Shown: in pieces, positions 1 to 10,037 of the stretch
Layout of the letters: every line of letters begins with the position of its first letter
Numbering within the stretch: the first letter of the stretch is position 1
Source of the DNA: Sanguinoderma infundibulare
Lineage: Eukaryota > Basidiomycota > Agaricomycetes > Polyporales > Polyporaceae
DNA length: 64,000 bases
Assembly: GCA_032821775.1 (NCBI GenBank)
Contig: JAVLRN010000002.1
Coordinates: 2,108,001-2,172,000 of the forward strand
Direction: 5' to 3'
Notes under the pieces: model-generated
Database searches by the model: none
What the model was told of the DNA's origin: nothing
What the model saw: the letters and a program-made list of their open reading frames with translations, nothing else
Position numbers and translations under genes: made by a program

Positions 1-486
1 AGTGCAAAAGTAGTACTAATTAGTACAACTACTGTTCCTGTCTGAAATGATAGTGCATATTATTACAATTATAAAGGTGTCCCTGCATGTTAGTACAATG
101 TTAGTACTCAGATGGCTGAATTAGATCAAATTAGATTGAAGTAGCTTCATTAGATCATAGTTGTACTAATTCCATTGAATTAGCTTGGGAGGGTTTTCCT
201 GATGCTTCTGGTTCTGGTTTCCCCTCCATCTCACCACCATCTGGCAACACTCACTTGCAACTTGCCTCTAGTCAGCTTAACTCAGATTTCTCACCTCTCC
301 AGTTTCAGATTTCCTGTCTTCTGGGCTGTAGGTTATCTGTGTCCTGATTTTGGTCTCCCTCCTTCAGAACTCAGTCTGTTTCTCTCCTGCCAGTGCGCAA
401 ATATCTCTTGTTCTGTCTGTCTCAGTCTCGGATCTCTTCTGCCTCTCGTAGCTTCTGCGTCTGTTCCAGCTTTAACTCTCGTACCC
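1..486. other. Unassigned left-edge sequence, probably repeat-derived
   Basis: No convincing gene is visible. The first 180 bases are AT-rich and repeat the word TAGTAC and its neighbours several times (near 10-30, 90-108 and 152-160), a pattern like subterminal repeats of a DNA transposon. The segment ends where the inverted duplication begins. I cannot name a family, and any element would continue left of the window. Confidence 0.25.
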
Positions 487-1465
487 ATCTGCATAGTACT
501 CGGTGTGTCCCAGCACCCCAGTTCCGGTTACCTTGTCTCGCTAGAATATTAGGATCCAGATGTCGTGAATCAATCCAAATTCATCCTTCATTTACCCAGG
601 GACCACGTCCTCTGCGAGTGATGGTGCAAACCACTGTCAAGGTCATCGCTTGTTATCTGGCTTGGAGTGATATGTACAGGAGGATGTTTGTATGGACCAC
701 ATGTAGGTTTTCATGACACATGGTACATCGCCTCTTCAACTTCAGTTAAGTTACCTGACGACAGCGATTGTGATCAGCTTGTATTAATCTCGACACTTAC
801 GATTTCAAAGAAGCACGTCCCGAAAACAACTCCAGGTGTAGTTTTCTACCGGAACCCCGATAGCCTGATCCGGACGCGTGGACCGGACACGGCCCAGTGG
901 CCGCCCACTCGCGTACAGATTGATTCTAAGGCAGGACGCAAGTAGCCTGCACACTGACTATGACTACTAAAATATCGTACAGTACACAAGAGCCACGACG
1001 GTAAGGACCAGTTATCGTACATCGACACATGCTTTCAAGCTGCCGCCTTGCGCTTCCTGAACAGAATCTTCCCGTTTAGATTCGGCACGACATTCGCGGC
1101 AAAGTACAGGTTTGGCGGCCGTCCTCCGTCTCCGTCGAGCTTCAGGTCGTAGTTGACGACGATGTGCGCCAGGATCGCCTTCAGCTCGTTCGCGGCGAAG
1201 AAGCGGCCGGGGCTGCGACAATGACGACCGATACGTGAGCACCCGGTGCCATGGGGCCTGGGGTTTAACGGCGAGAGGGACGTACCAAGCGTGCTTGCCG
1301 TGGCCGAACGGGACGTACTCCAGGGACGTGTTCACGAACTGGTACTTGATGCCCTCGCCCTCGACTTCGCGCATGCGCGAGAAGCGGAAGGGGTCGAACA
1401 CGTTCGCGTTCTCGTAGATCGCGTCGTCGTAGTGCGTGGCGTACGTCGCCGCGGAGATGAGGGCA
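487..1465 (-). repeat. Left arm of a ~975 bp inverted duplication
   Basis: The reverse complement of 37567-38540 matches this stretch almost along its whole length, with scattered substitutions and small indels. It contains the last part of the P450 coding region (1035-1465, minus strand) plus about 550 bases of downstream DNA. Similarity stops abruptly at 1465/37567, inside a P450 exon, and near 487/38540. Because the P450 intron is kept in this copy, it arose by DNA-level duplication and not through an mRNA. The two arms face each other across about 36 kb. Confidence 0.9.
1035..1465 (-). pseudogene. Cytochrome P450 3'-end fragment (duplicate)
   Basis: This is a truncated copy of the C-terminal part of the complete P450 gene at 35811-37997. 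It begins abruptly in the segment before the PERF-like motif (DPFRF) and keeps the haem-binding loop FGHGKHAC followed by PGRFF. As in the parent, the haem cysteine codon is split by a short intron, and the reading frame to the stop codon is intact. The N-terminal membrane anchor, substrate-recognition region, I helix and ExxR motif are all missing, so it cannot make an enzyme. The broken end lies only about 45 bases upstream of the start codon of the divergent gene at 1511. Differences from the parent are scattered point changes, which suggests a fairly recent duplication. Confidence 0.85.
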
Positions 1466-1510
1466 TCGAACTCACCTCTGTACCTGCCGCAATCCGAGCC
1501 CACACTAGTC

Positions 1511-2221
1511 ATGCCTCCACCCGGTCTCCTGTTCGTGTTCGGCGAGCCCGGACCCAACCTGACGGACGCCGAGTTCAACGACTGGTACGATAATGAACAC
1601 GTACCTCTCCGCATGGCCATCCCCACATTCCAACGCACCACCCGCTGGATCGCCGCAGACGACAAGCGGCCCCAGTACCTCGCAACGTACGACGTTGACT
1701 CGTGCGACGTCTTCAACCAGCCACCCTACGACACCCTCGTCCACACGCGCAGCGAACGCGAGAAGGACGTCATCCGCCGCACGCAGCTCCTCGACCGCCG
1801 CACCTACGACCTCTTCGAGCCCGACATCGTGCCCGCCGTCGCGGGGTACGACGAGAGTGCGCCCGGGCCGTACTTCATCACGCTGCAGGCGAGTGTCAAG
1901 CCCGAGCTGGAGGAGGACTTGAACCGGTGGTACCGCGAGGAGCACATCCCACTCTTGGCGAAGGTGCCGGGGTGGCGGCGATCGCGGCGGTACGTGCTGA
2001 GGGATGTGGGGCCAGCGAATGGGACGGGGGCGGAGGAGCTGAGGAAGAAGGGGAGTCCGCCGAAGTACCTTGCAGTGCACGAATGGGAGTCGCTGGAGAG
2101 CTACGAGACAGCGGAGTTCAATCACGCGACGAGTACGCCATGGAGGATGAGGTTGTTCAATAGCGCGGACGTGTGGGACAGGCGGTTGTTCAAGGCGATG
2201 AGGACGTGCATGCAGAAGTAG
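1511..2221 (+). CDS. Two-repeat dimeric alpha-beta barrel (EthD-like) protein
   Basis: A single uninterrupted 236-residue reading frame. I chose the ATG at 1511 because the residues before it (the frame opens at 1436) are encoded inside and next to the duplicated P450 fragment and look non-native. The protein contains two related halves: one near residues 20-50 has the block NDWYDNEHVPLR and the other near residues 130-165 has NRWYREEHIPLL, each followed by an aromatic/arginine-rich strand. The WYxxEHxPL pattern is typical of dimeric alpha-beta barrel proteins of the EthD/stress-response kind, so this looks like a tandem fusion of two barrel units. Known members act as small oxygenases, decarboxylases or ligand-binding proteins; the substrate here cannot be told. 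It lacks introns, unlike most neighbours. Its promoter region was replaced or shortened by the P450 duplication. Confidence 0.7.
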   Translation: MPPPGLLFVFGEPGPNLTDAEFNDWYDNEHVPLRMAIPTFQRTTRWIAADDKRPQYLATYDVDSCDVFNQPPYDTLVHTRSEREKDVIRRTQLLDRRTYDLFEPDIVPAVAGYDESAPGPYFITLQASVKPELEEDLNRWYREEHIPLLAKVPGWRRSRRYVLRDVGPANGTGAEELRKKGSPPKYLAVHEWESLESYETAEFNHATSTPWRMRLFNSADVWDRRLFKAMRTCMQK

Positions 2222-3726
2222 GTGTTGACCAGAGATGTAGGTTGTCGGAACACGAAGAGGAACTTGATTTCAACGCGGGATGGGTATCTGGCGAAGAAAT
2301 GCGAGCGTCGGGTGACAATAGGCCCTAAGCGTTACACAAGTAAGCACGCAATCCAGCTTCAATACGAGAGAGAATTCAGAATATGCATCAAAATCGATCA
2401 CACCGGTCACCAAATGCGCACAGTGGTCCAGTCAGGTAATAGGGAACATAAGTTCACATCACTTTAGGCAGGGATGAAGCTGGGCCTGCTCGCTTGCAAC
2501 TGGATAGTCGAGGATAGGATGGACTTACCAACTGTTGTCGCACTCCCCCTTACCACAAACTATCTGGAAAGCATCCGATGACTGCTCGAAGATGCGTCTG
2601 TTTTTGTGCAACAAGGATCTTAAGGCTTGGCGTGAGGACGGTTGGTCTTGGTGGACGGATGTGGTGCCCTTTGTTAGGAAATTTCCAAGGACTTCTGTGA
2701 ATCAGCTAGGATATTTTTTGCTGGCAGGTATGACGATATAGAGATATTCCGCCGCTGGGCGACGCAGCGTGGAACTAAGAATGCAAGTCGAAGAGGAAGA
2801 GGAGGGTCGGCGTCTAAGCGCCCAACTCCTTTTAAACATGCGTCCGACTGGATGCCAAGTGCAACAGGCGGAACATCTCCGCGGGCCCGGGGTCCAACGC
2901 AAGGCTGCCACCGTACGATCCACAGCCTTAAGCTGCTGAAAGTCGCGCAGTCCTTCACGTGGTCATGGTATTCAGTCAGTACTGGTGAGTTTACACTGTT
3001 TAGCTTGTGTCGGTGCTGATTTCGAGTATACATATACTAAGGTGCGGCCTCGACGCTCTTAAGTCCAAGGCGCGACATTCAGCAATCTATGCTCGCCCGG
3101 GTCGTTCGAAGCAGTTCTTACTCCCATGTATGAAGAACCTCTGGGAGATCATGACCGATGCGCCGAACGTATGTCTGTATGTTCAAGGATGCGCATATGG
3201 ACGACGACATAAACTGCTGGATGCGGATCGTAGGCAAGTCGTAGTCGACGGCCCGCACGACATCAACGACACGTTTTCTGTGTTCGCAGGCCTTCCCCCG
3301 CTACACCACAGCCAGTTCGTTGACAGGCTCGTCTCGTTCGCGATCGAGTCGACGCGTACAGGCGCGCAGCTCGTCGCATACTTCTTTAACTTACGCCGCA
3401 GTCGGGACGAATCTCTGCTCGGCCACGGCTCTCGCAAGGGACTTCGCCCTGACCGCGGCCGCGCTGGAGGACATAGCCGTTGTTGGTAGTTGTCAACTCG
3501 GGCAGCCAAGGTGGTCGCGTCCACTTTCTTGCTCGGACACCAGAGGGACTGTTGTATGCTCATAGGTTTCGTACATACCGTGCAATACCGAGCATCCTTT
3601 GCGAGTTTGCCACTACCGACCCCCTTCTCGACGCCGATGTCTGTCCTCGTCAGTAGACGATGGCCCAACCTGCCGGTGCGTCATCCATCCTGCCGGCTGA
3701 TGTGACTGACGTCCTCCTTTAGCCAA
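2222..3726. other. No gene recognised; short degraded coding-like stretches
   Basis: Open frames here are short and break often. A stretch around 3130-3490 (plus strand) reads like former coding sequence, with a shift of frame near 3390, but I do not recognise a family. It may be part of the same decayed gene as the lectin-like fragment just downstream. No RNA gene or repeat was seen. Confidence 0.3.
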
Positions 3727-3978
3727 GTGTGTCACTGCGCGGCGGAAGTGCAACTAATGCCCTCGTGCAACGTCCAAGGTCTTGCCACCGTGGACAGGTG
3801 CAACGGGACCGACTCCAAGCAGCTCTGGTGGGTCCACGGCGACTCTGGGACGATCTTCAACCAAGAGGGCAAGTGTCTCACCATCGAAGGCCGGATAGTG
3901 CGTCAGAATGACACGGTGCGCACCAGTGCTCATGACTGGGAAGCCTGCAGAGGAGTGCTGACATTTGTTGATCAATAG
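3727..3978 (+). pseudogene. Ricin-B-type (beta-trefoil) lectin-like fragment
   Basis: An open stretch of about 83 residues resembles one to two subdomains of a ricin-B-type beta-trefoil carbohydrate-binding fold. It has a paired-cysteine layout and a block with CNGTDSKQLWW followed by GTIFNQEGKCLTIEG, the usual QxW-like position and the next strand. Such domains bind sugars and are common as appendages of fungal secreted hydrolases. No complete trefoil, catalytic domain or signal peptide can be joined to it in frame, and the upstream 600 bases look like decayed coding sequence. I therefore treat it as the remnant of a larger gene. The family match rests on motif spacing only. Confidence 0.4.
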
Positions 3979-4699
3979 CTCACTATTACTACGTGCCAGT
4001 CTCCTCCGGATGGGCAAACCTGGACCGCGGTTCTCGTCCAGTAGAAGGCCAAGGGCATTCACCGCCTAACGGCAGCATCGCCACGTCTATGAGAATCCGA
4101 AGCCGAAACAGTGACTGCCGTAACTTTGTACCGTGTGTAGCCCCATCGTATGAATGAATCAAGGAGCATAGTTATTAGACAAAAGCACGACGTGTGATGC
4201 ACAAGGGACATCAAACGATGAGAACGAACAGCGCACCTGTACCAGCGCCGAATGTTTGTCGGTCTCGGCCAACGACCCGGAGACTCTGGTGGATGTACAC
4301 CGCCGCTCAACGAAGGAAGGAAGGAGGGAGCGGGGTTCGTGTTTGAAAGTTGCGCCGTACATAACGTGGCGATGCGTTCCCACGGACGTAGAAAAATGAC
4401 TTCGGTCTGGCTGCCATGCCGGTACCGGCAGCGCTCGACTGTAACGAGGTCTTCAAGCACGTAAAATGTTGACAGCGTGCTTGAAATCTCCTTCGTCTTG
4501 GCCCCCATCATCTCCACCACCATGGCTTCGTGTCGGCTGTAAAGTTTCCACATCTATCAGGTTTTGTCACGCTGACCATCGATTCCAGTCCGCGCGGTAT
4601 TGGTACCATAGTGATGAATGCCCCCGCGAACGACGCGAAGGAGAGAGCATACTATGACACTGATGAGCTCGAGTCGATCCATGCAGGGCTATACCAGTC

Positions 4700-5060
4700 T
4701 GCTGAGGGCTTGCTTGTGGGCTTTCGTCGCATTCGTTCGGATCCTTCGAGTCCCCGAAGGGTCAAATTCGGTTAGTATATGCGAGCCAACGGACCACGAA
4801 CGCACAGGGTCAAAATAGCTACAGTATTCGCGATTCAACGACTGAAACGTTAGGGCCAGGGCGTCCAGGGTGAGAGTCATCAGGGGGTTGTCGTGGTACC
4901 ACTTCTGGCTCTTGTACGCTCGCAGGATCACCAGCCACACCTCTTGAACAACAGCCAGCGCGGTGAGACTGGCGCAACGAACGCACCCACGGACGCGAAC
5001 AACGCGGCGAGCGCAAACCTGAGCAATTCAGCCAGCGCGCAGAAACAGTTTGGACGCGAG
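4700..5060 (-). pseudogene. Decayed fungal multi-pass membrane protein fragment
   Basis: On the minus strand, a stretch including VWLVILRAYKSQKWYHDN followed by a short L-rich run looks like the end of a cytoplasmic loop and start of a transmembrane helix. Fungus-specific seven-helix-like families of unknown function (for example DUF6533-type) carry similar sequence. The frame shifts just upstream and no complete helices or start can be assembled, so this is probably a relic. Other short open frames between 3979 and 4700 (both strands) gave nothing I recognise. Confidence 0.3.
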
Positions 5061-5413
5061 ATGAAGCAGTAGAAGAGTCCGTGCGGGACGCGTAGCGCTC
5101 CTACTGCTCCTCGGTCTTGCCTTTGAGTGTATGCGTCGTCTGGGGATCCCTCGTTTTGTCGAGCTTGGTGCCAGCTTGGCCATTATAGATTGCTTCCCCA
5201 CAGTCGATTGGTGGTTGTGATTCATGACATACCATCACGTCTCAAACCACATCCGTGGCAAAGAACGGGGAGCGGGATAAAGGTATTAGTGCAACCTAGA
5301 ATACATGCGTATAAGTTAGATGCGTCGTAGCTGTCGTGGCCGTCTATGTGTGTGTCAATCCTCACTGTCACAGCCCAGTCAGCACGCATCACTACAAGAT
5401 CGCAAAGGCAGAC

Positions 5414-6067
5414 TCACTCTGCAGTTTCTCGTCTAAGAAAGAGATCAATCGCAGCCGAGAACGCAGCGAAAGCCACGCCACCGCCGACCACCGCTCTCGG
5501 ACCCGCATTTCGCGCAAGTATGCCGCCCGCGACGAACCCGGCAGCGACCGGGTTGACCATGTCGTTTCGTGCTCGATACTAAGCCCGCAAATGAGAAACA
5601 AACGCAGACAGGCGCAGCGGCGACCACTCACCGACTCGATCACACACTCGATCCCCGCAAACAGTGCGCCGACCTTCCCGAATCCCTTGCCGCTCCTGTA
5701 CATCCCCTGGCCCATCTCCTTGAAGATCGCGCGTGCCTTCTGCTGCGTGCTGAGGCTCTGCCGCATCATCGGGTCTTCGTACGCGAACGACGAGCTCATG
5801 AGCGAGAAGAACGCTCCGATGACGAAACCTATCCGCACGCTTTTCGGTCGGTGAACTCCCATCATCACTTCGACCGGAAGTTTGCTGAAGAGACGCACCT
5901 CCTCCCCCCGCTATGATGGTTTTCGCGACGCAGGACTCCATGCCCATGGTCATCCAGTTCTGGTACTTGCGGGCCTGCATGAAGTTTTCGCGCTCCTCCT
6001 CGGTGATGCCTGGCGGGAGAGGCTCCTTCCCCGCAGGGAACACAGGGGCAACCATAGGGATATTCAT
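5414..6067 (-). CDS. TIM22: Mitochondrial import inner membrane translocase subunit TIM22
   Basis: Three exons (6067-5899, 5828-5632, 5578-5414) join in frame to a 176-residue protein. All introns are GT-AG, of 70 and 53 bases. TIM22 is the channel-forming core of the complex that inserts multi-spanning carrier proteins into the mitochondrial inner membrane. The N-terminal part has the conserved short segment [13 protein letters not shown] leading into the first membrane helix (FVIGAFFSL). The central part has the family signature [20 protein letters not shown], and the C-terminal part has [37 protein letters not shown] and a short basic tail. Length and motif order match fungal TIM22. The start at 6067 gives the expected short hydrophilic leader; no upstream in-frame exon is needed. 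It is transcribed divergently from the PPM1-like gene, whose start lies only about 215 bases away, so the two share one promoter region. Confidence 0.93.
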
Positions 6068-6281
6068 GGCGAAGCAAGTCGAGAGAGCGAGTCGAGGACT
6101 TGCTGGCACCGTGGTCGCAGCTGGGTCGTCGGTCGCGGGGCGAGAGACGCAAGAAAATGGGCGTCTAGTAGTGACAAGGCACTGACGTAAGCGGATTTTC
6201 CGAATGTAGCATGACTGACGTCCGGCAAAGTCGGAACAGCGACACTTGCTGCTTTCCTCTCCCCACCATCTTCGAGCTACG

Positions 6282-7572
6282 ATGTTCTCTCCGAGACAAC
6301 GACTGCCAGAGGGCGACGCTGCGGTGCGCGCAACAGACAGCGATGCCGCCGTGGCGCGACTTTCGGCGGTGCACAAAGGCTATCTCATCGATCCATTCAT
6401 TTTACCCTTCGTCTCTCGACCACACCTCCAGCAGCCTCGGCCACCTCTGATCAATATCGGAACGTATGTGCGATCGGAAGCGTTGGACGAGCTCGTGAAC
6501 GGGTGGTTGGCGCTCTCGGAACAGGAAGGAACGCAATGCCAGATCGTCAGTATGGGCGCAGGGAGCGATACGCGTTTCTGGAGGATCGCGGTGCGTGTGC
6601 TTTCGACTTGAATTTCCAAGGACAGTCGGTGACCAAATGCATTCAGGTAGACGGGTCCAAAGAAAGATGTATTGGCTAAGTACGTTGAGATCGACTTCGC
6701 GGAGAACACGACAAAGAAGGCGATGGCCATTCGGAAGAGCAAAGACCTGAGCACCGTCCTCGGGAGGCCGGAGGACGTTTCGCTCGGTGCGTGCCTCTGA
6801 ACATCGTCGAGACATTTCGATCCTCATGTAGCCTGAAGCCAGCGGAGGAATTGCTCTACACTCACCGGTATACAATCTTCTCCCCACGGACCTGCGCAAT
6901 CCGCCGACGGATTCTCTCGCACCTCTTCTGGCGACCGAGACTGGACCATTGCTGTCCTCATCCCTCCCCACCTTGCTTTTGTTCGAATGCGTACTAGCAT
7001 ATATGCGCCCAGAAGCGTCCAACGCCGTCCTGCAATGGTTCACGAACTACTTCTCCGCTTCCCAAAACGGTAGTCGCGGGGTCCTTGGATGCATCGTTTA
7101 CGAGATGTTTGCGCTGGAAGATGCTTTTGGTAAGGTGATGGTCAACAACTTAAAGGTGAGTGTGCTTTGTATACTGTGTATACAGCCCTGATGCAATAAA
7201 AATGCTTCCAAGGCCCGAAACGTTACTCTTCCTGGTGCTCAACCGTACCCGACCTTTGCCTCTCTCCCTGACCGATTCCTGCAACATAGCTGGGAGATCG
7301 CCCGCGCGCTAACCTTGAAGGACATTCGGAGGGAATACACTGATCCCTCTGAGCTAGAACGGTGCGCCTTAATCAAATGCCTTAAATGATGCGTGCCTTA
7401 CCTGCAGACCAGAATATCCCACTTGGAAATGTTGGATGAGATCGAAGAACTTGAGCTGGTTCTTGCGCATTATGCCATAACTTGGGGAGTCAAGCTGCCT
7501 CCCAACAGCGCGGAATCGAAAGCGATCTGGTCCGGATGGAGACTCAAGCGCAAAGTGGATGACGACGAGTGA
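6282..7572 (+). CDS. PPM1: Leucine carboxyl methyltransferase (PP2A methyltransferase)
   Basis: Five exons (6282-6590, 6651-6786, 6848-7155, 7213-7361, 7413-7572) give a 353-residue protein, with every junction in frame. The enzyme transfers a methyl group from S-adenosylmethionine to the C-terminal leucine of the protein phosphatase 2A catalytic subunit, which steers holoenzyme assembly. Diagnostic features are the N-terminal KGYLIDPF and P-loop-like PLINIGTYVR (about residues 40-65), and the SAM-binding motif VSMGAGSDTRFWR (near residue 90). After these come KYVEIDF, then LLLFECVLAYM, then the C-terminal block HYAITWGVKLP. Alternative AG sites exist at the second and third acceptors; the ones chosen restore the conserved segments. 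Family assignment is secure; activity is inferred from intact SAM motifs. Confidence 0.92.
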
Positions 7573-7691
7573 GTTGGGATTAGTGAAAATGAACAGAAAT
7601 GTCCCAAGATGTAGTATACTGTAAGAGCGTTAAGAGGGAGAACGATGGCGAAACCATAACACACACCTACCGCATATGTCCCTGAAGCCCA

Positions 7692-8597
7692 TTACTGGAT
7701 TGGCCTGCTGAGAAGCTCCTGATGAACGTTGAAGTATCTGCACAAATACTTCAATGAGCAGGACCCATCAGAAGTAAACGGAAACACTGACTGCACGACT
7801 TGTCCGACCTCTTTGCACGTCCCGACCCCATCCTCGTCCCAACTGACAACCCACCGACCCAACAGACCCCCATCCTTCGTCGTCGTCTCTGCAACTGTCT
7901 CCTCCCTCGGGATCAACCCCTGCGCCCGCGCGCTGACGACCTCAGCCGCGGGCAACTTGAACGCCTGCGCGAGCTCCCACGTCGCGAACGGCCTGCTCGT
8001 TGGTACGAGGAACGCCGTGTCGTACACCGTCGTAACGCGCTTGTTCAGGCCCAAGGTGAGCGTGGTCATTTCTACCCCGCGTCCGTGCCCAGGCAGCCTA
8101 CGGAGGGTCGTCACATATGGGCGGCCGCACCACGCGACGAGCGCAGTCGACACGCCCGAGGTCGCCATCGCGATGCCGGCGAGGGCGAAGCGTCCCATGA
8201 CGGGCACGGAGGACGTCGTCTCGAGCACGAAGATGAAGGGGGTGAGCGCGAAGGTGAGGGTGAGCGAGGAGAGCGAGAGGATCTTGAGCCGACGGAAGGT
8301 CGTCGTCAGCGGGCCGTAGTACTCCTCCTCGGCCGGATCCTCATTATGGGGCGCGACGTGGGATTGCTCGTGCTCGGAGGCCTTGGGTGTGTGGGAGGCG
8401 GTGGACGCGGGCGGGGAGGTGCTTTCTGTCACCACCGTCCGTCGGCGCGCGAGGAAGGAGTTGAAGTCGAGATTGCCGCGCGCGAAGGGGACGAGGACCT
8501 GCGGCTTCTGACGGGGAAGTGTGCTCAGGCCGCGACGGGCTGAGAGTGCGGCGGCCTGGCAGGGCCGGAGGCGAGCAGCGAGCTGGACAAGCTTCAT
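7692..8597 (-). CDS. TMEM70/TMEM186-like mitochondrial membrane protein
   Basis: A single-exon 301-residue protein; the ATG at 8597 opens a basic, Arg/Ser-rich leader (first about 25 residues) that looks like a mitochondrial presequence. The middle (about residues 92-170) contains EEYYGPLTTTFRRLKILSLS, a first hydrophobic helix, then a second helix region ending in WCGRPYVTTLRRL. This paired-helix block with the YxGPL start and PYV end is characteristic of the TMEM70/TMEM186/TMEM223 group, assembly factors of respiratory-chain or ATP-synthase complexes in the inner membrane. The C-terminal third is a soluble matrix-like part rich in charged residues. It converges with the upstream PPM1-like gene, with about 120 bases between the stop codons. 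The precise complex it serves cannot be told. Confidence 0.7.
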   Translation of the reverse strand: MKLVQLAARLRPCQAAALSARRGLSTLPRQKPQVLVPFARGNLDFNSFLARRRTVVTESTSPPASTASHTPKASEHEQSHVAPHNEDPAEEEYYGPLTTTFRRLKILSLSSLTLTFALTPFIFVLETTSSVPVMGRFALAGIAMATSGVSTALVAWCGRPYVTTLRRLPGHGRGVEMTTLTLGLNKRVTTVYDTAFLVPTSRPFATWELAQAFKLPAAEVVSARAQGLIPREETVAETTTKDGGLLGRWVVSWDEDGVGTCKEVGQVVQSVFPFTSDGSCSLKYLCRYFNVHQELLSRPIQ

Positions 8598-8735
8598 CGT
8601 GGTGGTGGGATGGGGACACCCACGGAGCGCGCGCACGCACCGATCGCGAATGGATGCAGTACGCGTGCGCGGCAGCCGGCGTCTCTGATCCCATCAAGCT
8701 TGCTCTTAGCCTCGACCTCTACGTTTGCTGCACTC

Positions 8736-9549
8736 ATGGACCTGCCGATATACTACACAAGGGCGGAGTACATCGAGACGGTAGGTAAATAAACGTGCCT
8801 CATTGCATGTATGCGGTACACTCACTGACCTTATGCATGTAGGACACTGGGAACAAAGTCTCCCGTAGGGCTACCATCTCGGGCCCGCAGAACATTATCC
8901 TAGGCGGAAAAACGATTATCGCAAGTGGGGCCATTATTCGAGGGGACCTGCGGAGAACGGGACCTGGGCATGCCGTCGTCATATCGCTCGGACGATATTG
9001 TCTCATTGGTGAACTGTGTGTTATGAGGTACGCCGCCCTCCTGTCCGGTTCAGCTGTGTTTCGCGGTTCTATCACCCATGTCGCCTCAAGACCACCATAC
9101 AAGACGTACCGCGGGAACTTCAACTATTACCCCATGAAGATCGGAGACCACGTTCACATAGGTGCGGGGTCCGTCGTGGAAGCGGCGACCATCGGGAACC
9201 ATGTGGAGATAGGGAAGAACTGCATCATTGTGTGTCCTTCGTCATAGTTTTGCAATGGCCAATGGGCTGACGCACGTCGTGTCGTGGCAAGGGAAAGTTC
9301 ACGATTATCAAGGATTGTGCGAGGATCGCTGACAACACGGTCATCCCACCAAACACAGTGGTACCGGCGCTGGCACTGTTCGCGGGATCCCCTGGTGCGC
9401 TGCGTCCTGACCGATTCGTCCGACGTCGACCTGATTCTGACTGCATAGGCCGATTCATCGAGGACCTCCCGGAGTCCACCCCAGAAATCGTGGAGTCACA
9501 GACAAAGCAGTACTACACACGCTTCCAGCCAATGCCCCAGGAGAGATGA
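8736..9549 (+). CDS. DCTN5: Dynactin subunit 5 (p25)
   Basis: Five exons (8736-8780, 8843-9027, 9091-9229, 9292-9394, 9449-9549) join to a 190-residue left-handed beta-helix protein. p25 sits in the pointed-end complex of dynactin and helps attach early endosomes to the dynein motor. The conserved run begins with YIETDTGNKVSRRA and continues with hexapeptide-type repeats such as IILGGKTII, IIRGDLR and HVHIGAGSVV. It ends with VIPPNTVVP and a C-terminal YYTRFQP block, as in human and fungal p25. The first exon encodes only 15 residues before the first intron. Filamentous fungi use this pathway for long-range hyphal transport. The divergent TMEM70-like gene starts about 140 bases upstream, so the promoter is shared. 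Confidence 0.93.
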
Positions 9550-10037
9550 CTGATATTATACAACGTGCCGTTGGCCACATTATACCCTTTACAACTCGCC
9601 CACCTTGTGTCCGCCAATACCCTCAGATCGGAACAGCTGCTTTGTCGTGTGTTCTGCCAATCTCGCTGTGATCCTTCACCCTGCGCGTTGTGTAATAATC
9701 ATGGGAAAAAAAGCTATGCTGATATCCGTCATATTATGCGATGAATGCAAGTCTTGGCTGTATGCGCCGTCGCTGGGTTGCTGTATGTCCTGGGGTGCAC
9801 AATGCACATTCATATTCCTAAAATGGATAGACGCCGCGACCATGTATGCGGTCATCGGCAGCGAAGGGCAGCCATCTTGCCTCGCCCTTGTCCTTTCACA
9901 CACGAAAATTCCCTGAGCCCTCCAAGTCCCGCCATCACTTCTCTACCGCAAATGCTTGGCTTACCCAGCTAACCCACGCGCACCCCCTCACACTCCTATC
10001 CCTGCCGCCCCCAACCTGCTACTCTCCGTCGCGGGAG

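Noticed and set aside
3130..3570. Coding-like stretch possibly fused to the ricin-B-like fragment
   Set aside because: The frame shifts and no family could be recognised, so it was not listed as a gene of its own.
7800..8543. Plus-strand open frame of 247 codons, Arg/Gly-rich
   Set aside because: Shadow of the TMEM70/TMEM186-like gene on the other strand, which has a presequence and paired helices.
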